Assembly (NCBI RefSeq): GCF_026229185.1
Contig: NZ_JAGGJA010000001.1
Coordinates: 124,001-188,000 of the forward strand
Direction: 5' to 3'
DNA: 64,000 nt
From: Fodinibius salsisoli
Lineage (GTDB): Bacteria; Bacteroidota; Rhodothermia; Balneolales; Balneolaceae
Shown here: positions 46,060 to 55,871 of the stretch, one piece after another
How positions within the stretch are numbered: position 1 is the stretch's first letter
Layout: the number at the start of each line of letters is the position of its first letter
Notes under the pieces: generated by a model
Databases searched by the model: none
What the model was told of the DNA's origin: nothing
Seen by the model: only the letters and a program-made list of their open reading frames with translations
Position numbers and translations under genes: made by a program

Positions 46060-47565
46060 TTAGTATCCTGGGTTTTGAATAAGGTTTTGGTTATTTCGCA
46101 GCTCGTCTGCCGGAATTGGATAAAGCAATTCGCGCTCTGTTAATGTTGGACCATACACAAAGCTATGACCAACATAATCATCAAATTCTTCTGTTTCCAG
46201 ATTATATGCCTTTCGAATACGAACCATATCGAACCATAATTTATTTTCATAACTGAGTTCATGCCATTTTTCTTCCCACACGGCTTCTCTGAATTCAGCT
46301 TGTGAAAGCCCGGATAGGTCAGGTATCTCGGCCCGGCGACGAATACTATTTACAGCCTCGTATGCAGAAGGAGTCGGGCCATTATTTACCTCATTCTCGG
46401 CTTCGGCATAAATTAACAAAACTTCTGCATAACGAAACAGTGGCCAGTTTCTACCTGACTGTGCTGACGAAAGATGTGTTTCGGTGTCAAAGAATTTATA
46501 AATATACCAGTTGCCCACATCAATTGTATCTGTACGGTCGGTTGCTCGGGTAAACTCTCTAAAATAAAACTGCTTTTCCTCCGCTCGTTTATCTCCAGAC
46601 TCATACGTATCATAGAATTCTTGCTGAACGTAAATCCCACCGGTTTCGGCTGAAAGTACGGAAATATCCTGATTATAGGGAAGTGTTACACTTTGCAAAC
46701 CTGTGTGCCCAGCTATGCTTTCCTCAAATTGGACCATAAAAATATGTTCGCCCGTATTTTCGGTAGCATCGCTATGTAAATCATCATAGGAATCGAATAA
46801 GGTATACTCTTCAGAATTAATGACCTCTGCGGCCTTATCCCTGGCAAGTTGATAATATTCTGCTCCAGCATCCAAGGGTTGCCCCGCCATCGTTAAGTAG
46901 ACACTTGAAAGCAAGGTCTTAACGGCTCCCATTGTCACACGACCACTTTGGTTATTAAAAGGTAAGCCAGAATTCTGCTCTACCCAGGTTAAGTCTTCGA
47001 TAATGGCATTATAGACATCCCCCACAGGTGACCTTTCAGGGGCCAGTTGCTCTGAATTTAATCCAACAGGTTCTAATATTAAGGGTATTTCTCCAAAAAG
47101 CCGGACCAAGGTAAAGTAATAGTAGGCTCGTAAAAACCGAGCTTCGCCCAGGAATTGATTCTTCTCCGATTCATCCATCTGGATATCTGGAATATTGGCA
47201 ATAGCCTCATTGGCATTGGCAATACCCCGATAATAGCTTTCCCAATAGGTCTCACCGTAATCGTTGGCTGCACTATTGTCAAGCTGCCGGATATCCAAAC
47301 TATTGGTAGCCTGCCCCAATTCAGTATTAGCAATCCCCGTTTGGAATTCGGTCATCAGCCATGTGGCCCCGCCAAAGCCCCCGCCTCGTACCGACCGAAG
47401 ATCTTGATAAATTGAACTCACAGCAGCCTCCGCGTGTGAAGGTTGTGTATAATAATTATCCTTAGTAAAACTTGAAGGATCGGACTGTGACAAAAAGCTA
47501 TCACAAGCTGACATCCCAATTACAATCATCCCAGCAATCAAAGAGTAATAAATTGTATTTTTCAT
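46060..47565 (-). CDS. SusD/RagB family outer-membrane lipoprotein (third pair)
   Basis: A SusD-type lipoprotein, 501 aa from the start at Met12 of the open frame (47565), chosen because it gives a standard lipoprotein signal (MKNTIYYSLIAGMIVIGMSAC). The body includes FLGEARFLRAYYYFTLVRLFGEIPLI and the C-terminal signature WHELSYENKLWFDMVRIRKAYN and LYPIPADELRNNQNLIQNPGY. It lies between the STN-bearing SusC and the giant PVC-type gene. The imported substrate should be the one oxidised by the latter, probably a glycoside or disaccharide. Confidence 0.95.
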   Translation of the reverse strand: MKNTIYYSLIAGMIVIGMSACDSFLSQSDPSSFTKDNYYTQPSHAEAAVSSIYQDLRSVRGGGFGGATWLMTEFQTGIANTELGQATNSLDIRQLDNSAANDYGETYWESYYRGIANANEAIANIPDIQMDESEKNQFLGEARFLRAYYYFTLVRLFGEIPLILEPVGLNSEQLAPERSPVGDVYNAIIEDLTWVEQNSGLPFNNQSGRVTMGAVKTLLSSVYLTMAGQPLDAGAEYYQLARDKAAEVINSEEYTLFDSYDDLHSDATENTGEHIFMVQFEESIAGHTGLQSVTLPYNQDISVLSAETGGIYVQQEFYDTYESGDKRAEEKQFYFREFTRATDRTDTIDVGNWYIYKFFDTETHLSSAQSGRNWPLFRYAEVLLIYAEAENEVNNGPTPSAYEAVNSIRRRAEIPDLSGLSQAEFREAVWEEKWHELSYENKLWFDMVRIRKAYNLETEEFDDYVGHSFVYGPTLTERELLYPIPADELRNNQNLIQNPGY

Positions 47566-47611
47566 AATGGTAGAAATAAAAAGGTTATGATTAGCCACAG
47601 TGTAACTTTAG

Positions 47612-50600
47612 TTACAAGCTGATATTCAGCCCAAGGAGAAAAGTTTTGGCTTTAGGATATTCAAAGTACTGTGCCCGCCCCCTTGAGAATGGCGACCCGG
47701 AGGTTGATACTTCCGGATCATAACCTCTGAATTCTGTGATAGTAAATAAATTTTGTGCACTTGCATATACCCTTAAGTTGCGAATACTCCAAGGGGCCAG
47801 TGCATCGGGTGAAAAGGTATAAGACAAGGTGAAGTTTCGTCCCCGAATAAACGATCCGTCCTGTATTCTATGGGTATCATTATCCGTATCGTAACCGGCT
47901 TGTGTTGGCCGTAACTGGGCAACAGGGGTATCCTGGTTCTCTGGTGTCCAAGCATTAAGAACGGATCCTAAACTATTAGCAATCCCTACCCTATCTTCGG
48001 TAGAATGAACCGCCTCCCACATCACATCATTACCGTACACAAACTGTATATCAGCCGAGAATTCAAAGTTTTGGTAAGAAACGGTATTAATAAAACTACC
48101 ATAGCCATCCGGAATACCATTACCTATTGGAACCCGATCATCCTGATTTATGGCTCCATCATTGTTAACATCTTTATACTTGATATCCCCAGGCAGTCGA
48201 TTGTACTGAGCGGCCTCTTCTGCTTCATCGGTATTCCAGGTTCCCTGCGCAACATATCCCATAAAGGTGTTGACGGGTAATCCTTCACGGATAATACTAC
48301 CGGCACCGCCACCGTGCACACCGCCGCCAGTTTCAATATCAGACCCTCCGCTTAGCTTTAGAACCTCATTCTGGTTAATAGACAGATTAAAGTCAGTACT
48401 CCATGTAAAGTCAGACTGCTGAATATTATACGTGCTCAGCGTTAACTCGATACCCCGGTTTTCCATACTGCCAATATTTTCAAAAACAGAGGAATACCCA
48501 CTGGTCGTTGGAAGTGGTCGGTTCAACAGCATATCTTCTGATTTGCGGCGATATACATCGGCTTCAATAGATACCCGGTCATTAAATAACCCCAACTCAA
48601 GCCCAATATCGAACTGCTTGTTGATTTCCCACTTTAAATCAGGATTTGCAAGTCTATTTACCCCTACACCTGTATATCTGGTATTATTAAAGATAGCTGT
48701 GTAGGTTCCTAAACCGGCTTGGTATTGGTAGTTAGCAATTTCGGAGTTTCCGGTATGTCCGTAGCTGGCACGAACTTTGAGGTCGGATATGAAAGAAATA
48801 TCCTGCATAAAATCTTCCTCCGAAACCCTCCACCCTATAGCTCCGGAAGGAAAGAAGGCATACCTGTTGTTTTTACCGAATCGAGAAGAACCGTCGACAC
48901 GACCCGTTGCCGTGAACAGATACTTATCATTATAAGTATAGTTTAATCGTCCGAAATATGAGGCTAACGTATATTTGTTCTTGCTCGAGCTCGGAGGCTG
49001 TGGATTATTGGCAATTCCCAGATTATTGTACTCAAAATAGTCATCCAAAAAGCCTTGTGTAGATGCCGTTGAAATTTGAGCTGAGGAAACCTGTATTGAT
49101 TGTCCTAACAAAGCATTAATGGAATGGACATCATTAAAATCGTTGGTATAATTCAATGTATTTTCGAATTGCCAGTCTTCATTATTTTCACCGGTAATAC
49201 TGGCCGTCCCATTCGCATTACGTGATAAATAGGGAATCGTTCGCCCATTATAAGTCCGTACATCCTGATTGACAATATTCGCACCAACTAATGTTTTCAG
49301 ATTCAGCTTCTCTGAAAAAGTAATATTCGTATGAAAACTGGCAACAATATTTTTAGTCGTGTAATTATTGATGGCTTCTTGCGACACCCGCTGCTGGTTG
49401 GGTCCCCCCTCCATTCCGGGATAATCTTCATTGCCGGCCCATGTACCATCCGGATATTTTACAGGTACAATGGGTATCGATTCATATAACATTCTCATGG
49501 ACCATCCATGAAGTCTCTTTTGCTCTTGATTACTATAGTTAAGGCTACCTCCTGCACTTAACCAGTCATTCACTTTTGTTTGCAAATTAAACTTGCCCGA
49601 ATAACGCTTAAGCCAAGAATCGGTCATTACCCCTTCCTCATCTCTATAGGATAGGAAAGCACCATAGGTGGTTGCTTTATCTCCTCCGGAAATGGACAAC
49701 CCATGATCCTGTGTAATAGCTTCTCTAAAGGCTACATCCTGCCAGTCTGTATTATATATGGGATTTCCGTTTTCATCGAAAAGTCGGGGATCATCTCGTT
49801 TGGTAGTTGGATTTGTATATTTACCGGCCGCAAATCCCGATGGATCGTATTTGGCAGCGTTTTCATAGGCAATCTCTTCAACCCGCAAGAATTCTTCAGC
49901 ATTTAAGACATCAATTTTTTTAGAAACCGTTCCCACACTGACGGACCCGTTATAGTTCACTCGTACCCCTTCCTGTCCCTGCTTGGTTGTAATAATCACC
50001 ACCCCGTTGGCTCCACGAGCTCCATAAATGGCGGTTGCTGAGGCATCTTTGAGCACTTCTATAGACTCAATACTACCCGGGGGTATGGAATTGATCGGAC
50101 TTATCCCACCCTGCATATCCTCTACATTCATGATCACCCCATCGACGACATACAGCGGACTGTTGGTATTACTTACCGAGCTACTACCGCGTATTCTAAT
50201 GGTCGGTTGTCCCCCGGGGGCACCAGAGCTTAAGGAAATATCCACTCCTGATACCTTACCAGCCAAGGCTTCAGAAATATTTGTTGCCGACTGTTGTTCT
50301 ATAGCATCAGCGTCTACTGTACCTACCGAGCCCGTCAGGTCCGATTTTTGCAAGGTACCATACCCGACCACAACCATTTCTTCGCCTTGGATTGCCTGAG
50401 ACTGTAACTCAATGTTTATCTCTGTTCTGCCGTTAACAGGTAGCTCTTGCGTTTGATAGCCTACAAATGAAACGATCAGTGTATCTTGGAGCGTAGAAAC
50501 ATCAATCTCATATTGGCCCTCGCTATCCGTAGATGTTCCCATCGTAGTTCCTTTGACTATCACATTAACACCAGGCAGTGGCATGCCATCCTGAGCATCC

Positions 50601-51007
50601 GTTACCGTTCCTGTTATAGTTTCATCCTGGGTCACAAAACTGGAAAGAGAAGGTTGCTTTTTTTCAACAAGAACATAGGTCTCTTCATCGATCTGCCAAT
50701 AATTGATATTAAGCATTGTTAGAATATGCGCCAGATCATTACCTGTTGAATTTTCACCAAAAGACAGCTGTTCTAAATCTACATATTTGTCAGCAATGAC
50801 TTTATCTTCATAAAGAAATGTAACATTGTAGTCAGCTTTGATATCATCAAGCACTTCTTCAAGAGATACAACTTGTCCCTTTAGCTCTAAAGCTGAACTG
50901 GCTAATAACGGTTTTTCAATATCCTGTCCATATATCTCTCCCGTTGATACTAAGGGGATAAAAACTAATACAAGTAAAAGGTGCCATATGCTTTGTCGTT
51001 TTTTCAT
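47612..51007 (-). CDS. SusC/RagA TonB-dependent transporter with STN domain (third pair)
   Basis: A 1131-aa outer-membrane importer. Signal peptide ends near IYGQ (residue 28); the STN domain lies at about 42-116 (LKGQVVSLEEVLDDIKADYNVTFLYEDK through YVLVEKK); the carboxypeptidase-regulatory-like domain from about 130 (ITGTVTDAQDGMPLPGVNV), the plug with EEMVVVGYGTLQKSDLTGSVGTV, and a barrel ending FLLGLNISL follow. The STN domain and the FecR gene only 14 bp upstream show a surface-signalling system. It is the import gate of the oxidative glycoside locus. Confidence 0.95.
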   Translation of the reverse strand: MKKRQSIWHLLLVLVFIPLVSTGEIYGQDIEKPLLASSALELKGQVVSLEEVLDDIKADYNVTFLYEDKVIADKYVDLEQLSFGENSTGNDLAHILTMLNINYWQIDEETYVLVEKKQPSLSSFVTQDETITGTVTDAQDGMPLPGVNVIVKGTTMGTSTDSEGQYEIDVSTLQDTLIVSFVGYQTQELPVNGRTEINIELQSQAIQGEEMVVVGYGTLQKSDLTGSVGTVDADAIEQQSATNISEALAGKVSGVDISLSSGAPGGQPTIRIRGSSSVSNTNSPLYVVDGVIMNVEDMQGGISPINSIPPGSIESIEVLKDASATAIYGARGANGVVIITTKQGQEGVRVNYNGSVSVGTVSKKIDVLNAEEFLRVEEIAYENAAKYDPSGFAAGKYTNPTTKRDDPRLFDENGNPIYNTDWQDVAFREAITQDHGLSISGGDKATTYGAFLSYRDEEGVMTDSWLKRYSGKFNLQTKVNDWLSAGGSLNYSNQEQKRLHGWSMRMLYESIPIVPVKYPDGTWAGNEDYPGMEGGPNQQRVSQEAINNYTTKNIVASFHTNITFSEKLNLKTLVGANIVNQDVRTYNGRTIPYLSRNANGTASITGENNEDWQFENTLNYTNDFNDVHSINALLGQSIQVSSAQISTASTQGFLDDYFEYNNLGIANNPQPPSSSKNKYTLASYFGRLNYTYNDKYLFTATGRVDGSSRFGKNNRYAFFPSGAIGWRVSEEDFMQDISFISDLKVRASYGHTGNSEIANYQYQAGLGTYTAIFNNTRYTGVGVNRLANPDLKWEINKQFDIGLELGLFNDRVSIEADVYRRKSEDMLLNRPLPTTSGYSSVFENIGSMENRGIELTLSTYNIQQSDFTWSTDFNLSINQNEVLKLSGGSDIETGGGVHGGGAGSIIREGLPVNTFMGYVAQGTWNTDEAEEAAQYNRLPGDIKYKDVNNDGAINQDDRVPIGNGIPDGYGSFINTVSYQNFEFSADIQFVYGNDVMWEAVHSTEDRVGIANSLGSVLNAWTPENQDTPVAQLRPTQAGYDTDNDTHRIQDGSFIRGRNFTLSYTFSPDALAPWSIRNLRVYASAQNLFTITEFRGYDPEVSTSGSPFSRGRAQYFEYPKAKTFLLGLNISL

Positions 51008-51021
51008 AATTATAATCCCTT

Positions 51022-52101
51022 TTATTTTTTCGTTTCTGTGCGACCTATTTCAATTGTACTATCTGCTTGCTGTACAACTGGCTCATCCAATATTTTGGAC
51101 AATGCTCTTTTTAAAATGTTGAGGTTGGTGCTTTTTATTGATCCCGATAGAACCCTTTGTTTTAGTTCAGTTCTACGGAAAATAACTCTTACGCCATAGA
51201 TATCTTCTATACGTTGAGCGATCTCTTTTAATGGTGTCTTATCGAAATGCCATTCATCGTTTACCCATGAGGTATAAACCGAGGCTTTGACCCTTTGCAG
51301 ATCTGCTTTAAGATTTCCTGATACATAATGAGCCATTTCATTTGGCTTCATAACAAATGATGTATCAGATTGTGTAGAATCACTGCCGATCTTTATCCTT
51401 ATCTTTCCCTCACTGAGAACGGTCCGGGTTCCTAAAGAAGAAGATTTGACGACAAATTCAGTCCCCACAACTTCCACCGTTCCATCAGATGTATGCACCC
51501 TGAATAATCGTTGGTCATCACCTGTCAGTTGAGTAATATCAAAATAGGCTTCTCCTTTCAGCCAAACATCTATACTCTGTTCTGACCGGGCAGAAGAAGT
51601 ATACTCTAAACTGGAATTTGCATTTAAAATGATGACAGATCCATCACTGAGTCTAAATGATTTTTTCTCTCCATAAGCAGTACTAAACGCCCCGTTGACG
51701 GCCTGCTGCTCATTTAAATGATCAGCACTGTTGGTATTGAAGGCCGAGTAAAAACCGACTGATACAACCAAAATTATCAAGGCGGTGGCTACTGCTCCCA
51801 AAAAAACCTTGGGGGAATATATTGAGGTTATATTGCTTCCTCGTTTTGTATGTTGTTGGCTCCCTGAATATATAGAAGTCTCAAACTTCTTGAGTTCGGC
51901 CTGTACATCCGGTACTGTCAACTCATCCGATCGGGTTAAACGAATCAGTTCTTCTGCCTGATGCACTATTTTTTCCCGCTCTTTATGCTCTGACATCCAG
52001 TTTTCCCAATATGCTGCCTCTGCCACTGAGCTCTTTCCTTTTATCCACCGGACAAAAGAATCGTTTGTTAATAATTTTTCTATTTTCGTATCGGGCATCA
52101 C
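51022..52101 (-). CDS. FecR family anti-sigma factor (glycoside locus)
   Basis: A 359-aa anti-sigma regulator: an N-terminal cytoplasmic part (residues 1-95), one membrane segment at about 99-119 (VFLGAVATALIILVVSVGFYS), a FecR domain (GEKKSFRLSDGSVIILNANSSLEY, VWLKGEAYFDI, VHTSDGTVEVVGTEFVVKSS) and a DUF4974-like end (LKEIAQRIEDIYGVRVIFRRTELKQRVLSGSI). It follows its sigma gene by 127 bp and precedes the STN-bearing SusC by 14 bp, the standard arrangement. Confidence 0.95.
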   Translation of the reverse strand: MMPDTKIEKLLTNDSFVRWIKGKSSVAEAAYWENWMSEHKEREKIVHQAEELIRLTRSDELTVPDVQAELKKFETSIYSGSQQHTKRGSNITSIYSPKVFLGAVATALIILVVSVGFYSAFNTNSADHLNEQQAVNGAFSTAYGEKKSFRLSDGSVIILNANSSLEYTSSARSEQSIDVWLKGEAYFDITQLTGDDQRLFRVHTSDGTVEVVGTEFVVKSSSLGTRTVLSEGKIRIKIGSDSTQSDTSFVMKPNEMAHYVSGNLKADLQRVKASVYTSWVNDEWHFDKTPLKEIAQRIEDIYGVRVIFRRTELKQRVLSGSIKSTNLNILKRALSKILDEPVVQQADSTIEIGRTETKK

Positions 52102-52228
52102 GGAAAAATTTCTGGCTGTTTTCTACAATAGACACAGCCAAAACTCCTTTGTACCGGATTTTCTATTATTTAATACGAAATTATTTCTGTAGCAGGTAAA
52201 CTGGACAGTATGATAAAGCCTAAATGCT

Positions 52229-52819
52229 CTACGAGAGGTGACTTTTTAACCTTTTAGTAGCCTCATATATAAGATTACGTACTCGTTGATGAGACAAAGC
52301 CATTACATCAGCAATCTCCTTATTCCGTAAGCCATGCTGCAGTCGCAAGAAAAGAGCCTCTTTTTGTTTATCTGTCAACACCTTATAGGCTTTCTCCAAA
52401 CGCTCTTTTTGTTCTACTTTTCGTTCTGCTACAACAATTTCATCTTCAATTGTTCGGGGTAAAGAAATAAAGTTCTGCATGTATTCTTTATTTCTCCGAC
52501 GACGAGATTTCAACTGTTTCTTTTTTCGGAATAAAATCCTTCTCAATGACTTAAGAAGATAAAATGTAACAGATTCTGCCCGCCCAATATCCGCCCTATT
52601 ATTCCATAGCTTCAAAAAAAGTTGTTGAATACCATCTTTGGCAGCTTCTTCATCAGATAGAAGTTTCATCCCATATCGGTATAACTTGGCATAATATCGT
52701 ACAAAAAGCTCCGATAACGCCTTCTCATCTCCGCCGCGAAACGCCTCCCATAACTCTTCCCGGGAACATTCGTCTCGGCTATCAATGTAACTCGATTGTA
52801 TATACCTAGCTTCTTGCAT
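52229..52819 (-). CDS. ECF-type RNA polymerase sigma factor (glycoside locus)
   Basis: A 196-aa sigma-70 family ECF protein. Region 2 reads LWEAFRGGDEKALSELFVRYYAKLYRYGMKLL and AKDGIQQLFLKLWNNRADI, with an arginine-rich linker (FRKKKQLKSRRRRNKEY), then region 4 (AYKVLTDKQKEALFLRLQHGLRNKEIADVMALSHQRVRNLIYEATKRL). It probably activates SusC/SusD and the genes behind them when freed from the FecR protein. It resembles the third sigma factor at 63278 more than the one at 39203. Confidence 0.93.
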   Translation of the reverse strand: MQEARYIQSSYIDSRDECSREELWEAFRGGDEKALSELFVRYYAKLYRYGMKLLSDEEAAKDGIQQLFLKLWNNRADIGRAESVTFYLLKSLRRILFRKKKQLKSRRRRNKEYMQNFISLPRTIEDEIVVAERKVEQKERLEKAYKVLTDKQKEALFLRLQHGLRNKEIADVMALSHQRVRNLIYEATKRLKSHLS

Positions 52820-53111
52820 TATTACCTTTAAACAGTTTCTCTTCCGTTGAAAACCGGAATAGCCAATTGACTGTAACCGGAAAAATCACCCTTTTCCACT
52901 AATTTTCCGAGCTACTATGCTGTAAAAAAACAGCCATGACATGTAACTGATCTGATAAACTGAATCATATATCCATTATCCTCCCTAATCATTACTAAAG
53001 AGACAGCGGAATAATAGATCTACTTGATTTATTATTTTATTTCGACATTCAATATTTATGGATATATAAAAAGGTTTTGAAGATATATACCTTTCATTTT
53101 GGCTTATTAAT

Positions 53112-53150
53112 AAAAAAGCCCACTACCCTCAATTTTGAGGGAGCAGGCTT
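53112..53150 (-). terminator. Intrinsic terminator after the PVC-type cytochrome gene
   Basis: Read on the minus strand, AAGCC (53150-53146) and CCCTC (53141-53137) pair with GAGGG (53130-53126) and GGGCTT (53121-53116); a T-rich tract (TTTTTT within 53117-53112) ends it. It lies 25 bp after the stop of the gene at 53176 and closes the operon running down from 63.0 kb. The remaining stretch up to the sigma gene (52820-53111) holds no other visible structure. Confidence 0.8.
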
Positions 53151-53175
53151 ATGGTGTAAGGAAATCGTTTTCTCG

Positions 53176-55803
53176 CTATTCTTCTGTTTTCTGAAACATA
53201 TCGTCATCAGGATTTCCACCAGATTCCAGATAAGCCACCAAATCTCTTAGCTCTTCTTCATTGAGCGTATTAATGAGTCCGGCCGGCATTTGGGAAACGT
53301 CCATCGGTTCTACAGACGTTACCTGTTTTCGTGGAATGATCCTGGGTTCCTGATCCGGATTTCTGCTATAGACTTTTAGCTGGTTCTCTTCTTCTATAAT
53401 TAGGCCAAATACCGTACTTCCATCCTTAAGGGTGACTTCAGAACTACTATACTGATCTGAAATAAGTGCACTGGGTTTGATTACCGCTTCCAGTAACCCT
53501 TCGGTTGAAAATCGATTACTCACCGTACCCAAATCCGGGCCAATGTTTCCTCCATAACCATCAAACCGATGGCAGGTAGCACAGCTTACGGCGAAAAAGG
53601 CATTGCGGCCGTTTTCAAAATCCCTGTTTTCGAGGTGGCCCTCTACCGCTTCTTTAGCTTTAGCAACTGTCCACTCTCGTCCGGGACCTTCTGGTGGTTG
53701 AATTTCAAAGTCCGGTTCTTTCGATAAGCTGACGCCTGTCAAATCTGAAACCGCTTCTCGCTCTTTTTCGGAGGCATTGCTTAAGGCTTCCGCCCTCATA
53801 TTGGTAAGGAAACCGGTATAACTTTCTCCTCCCATACTGTCGGCCGCCTGATTGATGAAGGTAAAATATTCGCGCCGTTGATCGATAGACCAACCGTTAC
53901 GAAGATTCCGCAACATAAACGCATATTCCAGCTTATGGGTTGGCGGAGGATTATCAATCATCTCCTGGATAGTGCCCCCATAATCCTCATTTCGATCCAA
54001 CAGCCCACCCCAATCCGGGGGAGGGGTATTCCCCTCTTTTTGCATCAGCGTCAGTGCTTTTTCAATAACGCGATCATCTTTCAGGTAAACCAATACCCGT
54101 ATCAATTCGGTATTAAGCCGTTTGTCATCACTGGGCAATTGCTCCTGCAAGACATCAACTATTTTGCTTCGTTCCTCTTCATTTGGATCACCCAATCGCA
54201 TAAATATGAGCGCCATCGCCCGTAAATAACCGAGCTTTTCTTCCGTATTCAGTGACGGGAGGTCAAGTTCCAGCAGTGCATTTATAGCCTCAGAGCGCTG
54301 TTCTTCAGACCCGGTGCGAGCCAGCGCAACCAAACTGGTTATACGTGCCTGTGGCCGCTCTTCTGCCAATGCTTTATCAACCCAACTGCTCGTGGATTGC
54401 GACTCGATGGCTACCCGAGCTGCGTTTCGCAACAGCCGATCTTCACTATCCAGGTAGGGCCAGGCCGTTGCAATAGCCTCGGGATCTTCATTCCCATGGA
54501 ACGATTCCAGTTGATGACGCAGCTCGCGTTGCTTTTCTGCTTCGGGATGACTCTCAGGCTCAGCGGGAGCTGTCGATTCATCTCCGGTATATTTCACCCG
54601 GTATAGTTTGGAATCCTGCTCTCGCCCACCGGTGATAAAATACATGGCTCCATCTTTGCCAATGACGGCATCCGTCAAAGGCAATGGACTACCAGATAAA
54701 AATTCTTCGGCTTCGGCCGTATAGCCTGCTCCCTCGGCCGTCAGGTGAAAGGCATACATGGTGCCGAAGGTCCAGTCGAGTCCAAAAAGAGCTCGCTGAT
54801 AGCGCGCCGGGAACTTCGCACCCTTACCGAATAATAGTCCGGTAGGTGAGCCCGGCCCAATATTAAGCAGCGGAGGCAAGCTATCTTCATAATACGGTTT
54901 CCACTTTCCACTTCCACCGCGCCATCCGTAATCGCTACCGCTTACAACGTGTACCAGCCGAGTGGGGCGATACCAGGGCAGCCCCATATCCCATTCCATA
55001 TCTGAATCATAAGTAAACAATTCGCCATCCGGATTGATCGCAGCGTCATAAATATTACGATATCCCATGCTTATCATTTCCCACTGGCTGGCATCAGCGT
55101 TGATGCGAGCGATATATCCACCGGGCGCCATAATACCACGCGCATGCCCCCGAGCATCCCACTGGCGGGGCAACAGGATATCTTCTTCCCAATTGGCGAC
55201 TCGGCTTTTCGTCAACTCTGGGGGCGGGGTATGGTTTCCATTAACCACGTACAATCCTTCACCATCGGGAGTGGGCACAAGCGCATGATTTCCATGCTCT
55301 CCTCCTTCTCTGGGACCTCCCAGATACTCCATGACATCAAAGATGCTGTCATTTTGGGTATCCTTTAACCGAAAAACACCTTTTCCATTTAGATTCGTAT
55401 AAAAGTGATCGAAAGCCCAAACCATACCCTGTGCTCCTGAAACAGGCATTGTCAATTCTTCGACTTTAACATTCGTCGTACCGGAACTATCTTCTACCGT
55501 CACTTCATACATGCCCTTTCCCTGCTGGTCAGACGCATACAGTTGTCCTTCAGGTCCTACCGACAAACTGACCCAAGAGCCCTGGCTATTTCGTGGAACG
55601 CTGTAGACGAGCTCTACCTCAAAACCAGATAGCGTTGTAATCTCTTCAGGATTAGCGGATTCTTTTTGCTCTTCGCTTTCCTCCTCCGCCCCCTCTTGTT
55701 GTTTTTGTTTACACGCAAATAATAGAAATCCCGATAAAAAAAGGATGGCCAACGACTGGACGCTTATTGGGGCTGGGAACCATTGATTTATTTTAATACT
55801 CAT
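53176..55803 (-). CDS. PVC-type propeller, HEAT and cytochrome c lipoprotein
   Basis: An 875-aa lipoprotein (lipobox LFAC near residue 31, then a Glu-rich linker). A sorbosone-dehydrogenase-like beta-propeller follows (about 55-405; LSVGPEGQLYASDQQGKGMYEV, NALVPTPDGEGLYVVNGNHTPP-type blades, HVVSGSDYGWRGGSGKWKPYYED, TDAVIGKDGAMYFITGGREQD). HEAT-like helices cover about 420-690, and the C-terminal heme domain carries C741-A-T-C744-H745 and the LISDQYSSSEVTLKDGSTVFGLI segment typical of this group. Unlike the gene at 42850 it has no SGNH domain. It probably oxidises a sugar and passes electrons through heme. It is the last gene before the terminator. Confidence 0.88.
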   Translation of the reverse strand: MSIKINQWFPAPISVQSLAILFLSGFLLFACKQKQQEGAEEESEEQKESANPEEITTLSGFEVELVYSVPRNSQGSWVSLSVGPEGQLYASDQQGKGMYEVTVEDSSGTTNVKVEELTMPVSGAQGMVWAFDHFYTNLNGKGVFRLKDTQNDSIFDVMEYLGGPREGGEHGNHALVPTPDGEGLYVVNGNHTPPPELTKSRVANWEEDILLPRQWDARGHARGIMAPGGYIARINADASQWEMISMGYRNIYDAAINPDGELFTYDSDMEWDMGLPWYRPTRLVHVVSGSDYGWRGGSGKWKPYYEDSLPPLLNIGPGSPTGLLFGKGAKFPARYQRALFGLDWTFGTMYAFHLTAEGAGYTAEAEEFLSGSPLPLTDAVIGKDGAMYFITGGREQDSKLYRVKYTGDESTAPAEPESHPEAEKQRELRHQLESFHGNEDPEAIATAWPYLDSEDRLLRNAARVAIESQSTSSWVDKALAEERPQARITSLVALARTGSEEQRSEAINALLELDLPSLNTEEKLGYLRAMALIFMRLGDPNEEERSKIVDVLQEQLPSDDKRLNTELIRVLVYLKDDRVIEKALTLMQKEGNTPPPDWGGLLDRNEDYGGTIQEMIDNPPPTHKLEYAFMLRNLRNGWSIDQRREYFTFINQAADSMGGESYTGFLTNMRAEALSNASEKEREAVSDLTGVSLSKEPDFEIQPPEGPGREWTVAKAKEAVEGHLENRDFENGRNAFFAVSCATCHRFDGYGGNIGPDLGTVSNRFSTEGLLEAVIKPSALISDQYSSSEVTLKDGSTVFGLIIEEENQLKVYSRNPDQEPRIIPRKQVTSVEPMDVSQMPAGLINTLNEEELRDLVAYLESGGNPDDDMFQKTEE

Positions 55804-55871
55804 TTCGCAGAGGCTGAAATTAATATTTAAACACTTTTAGTGGCGATCCTACAACACTTTTCCTTTATCTC

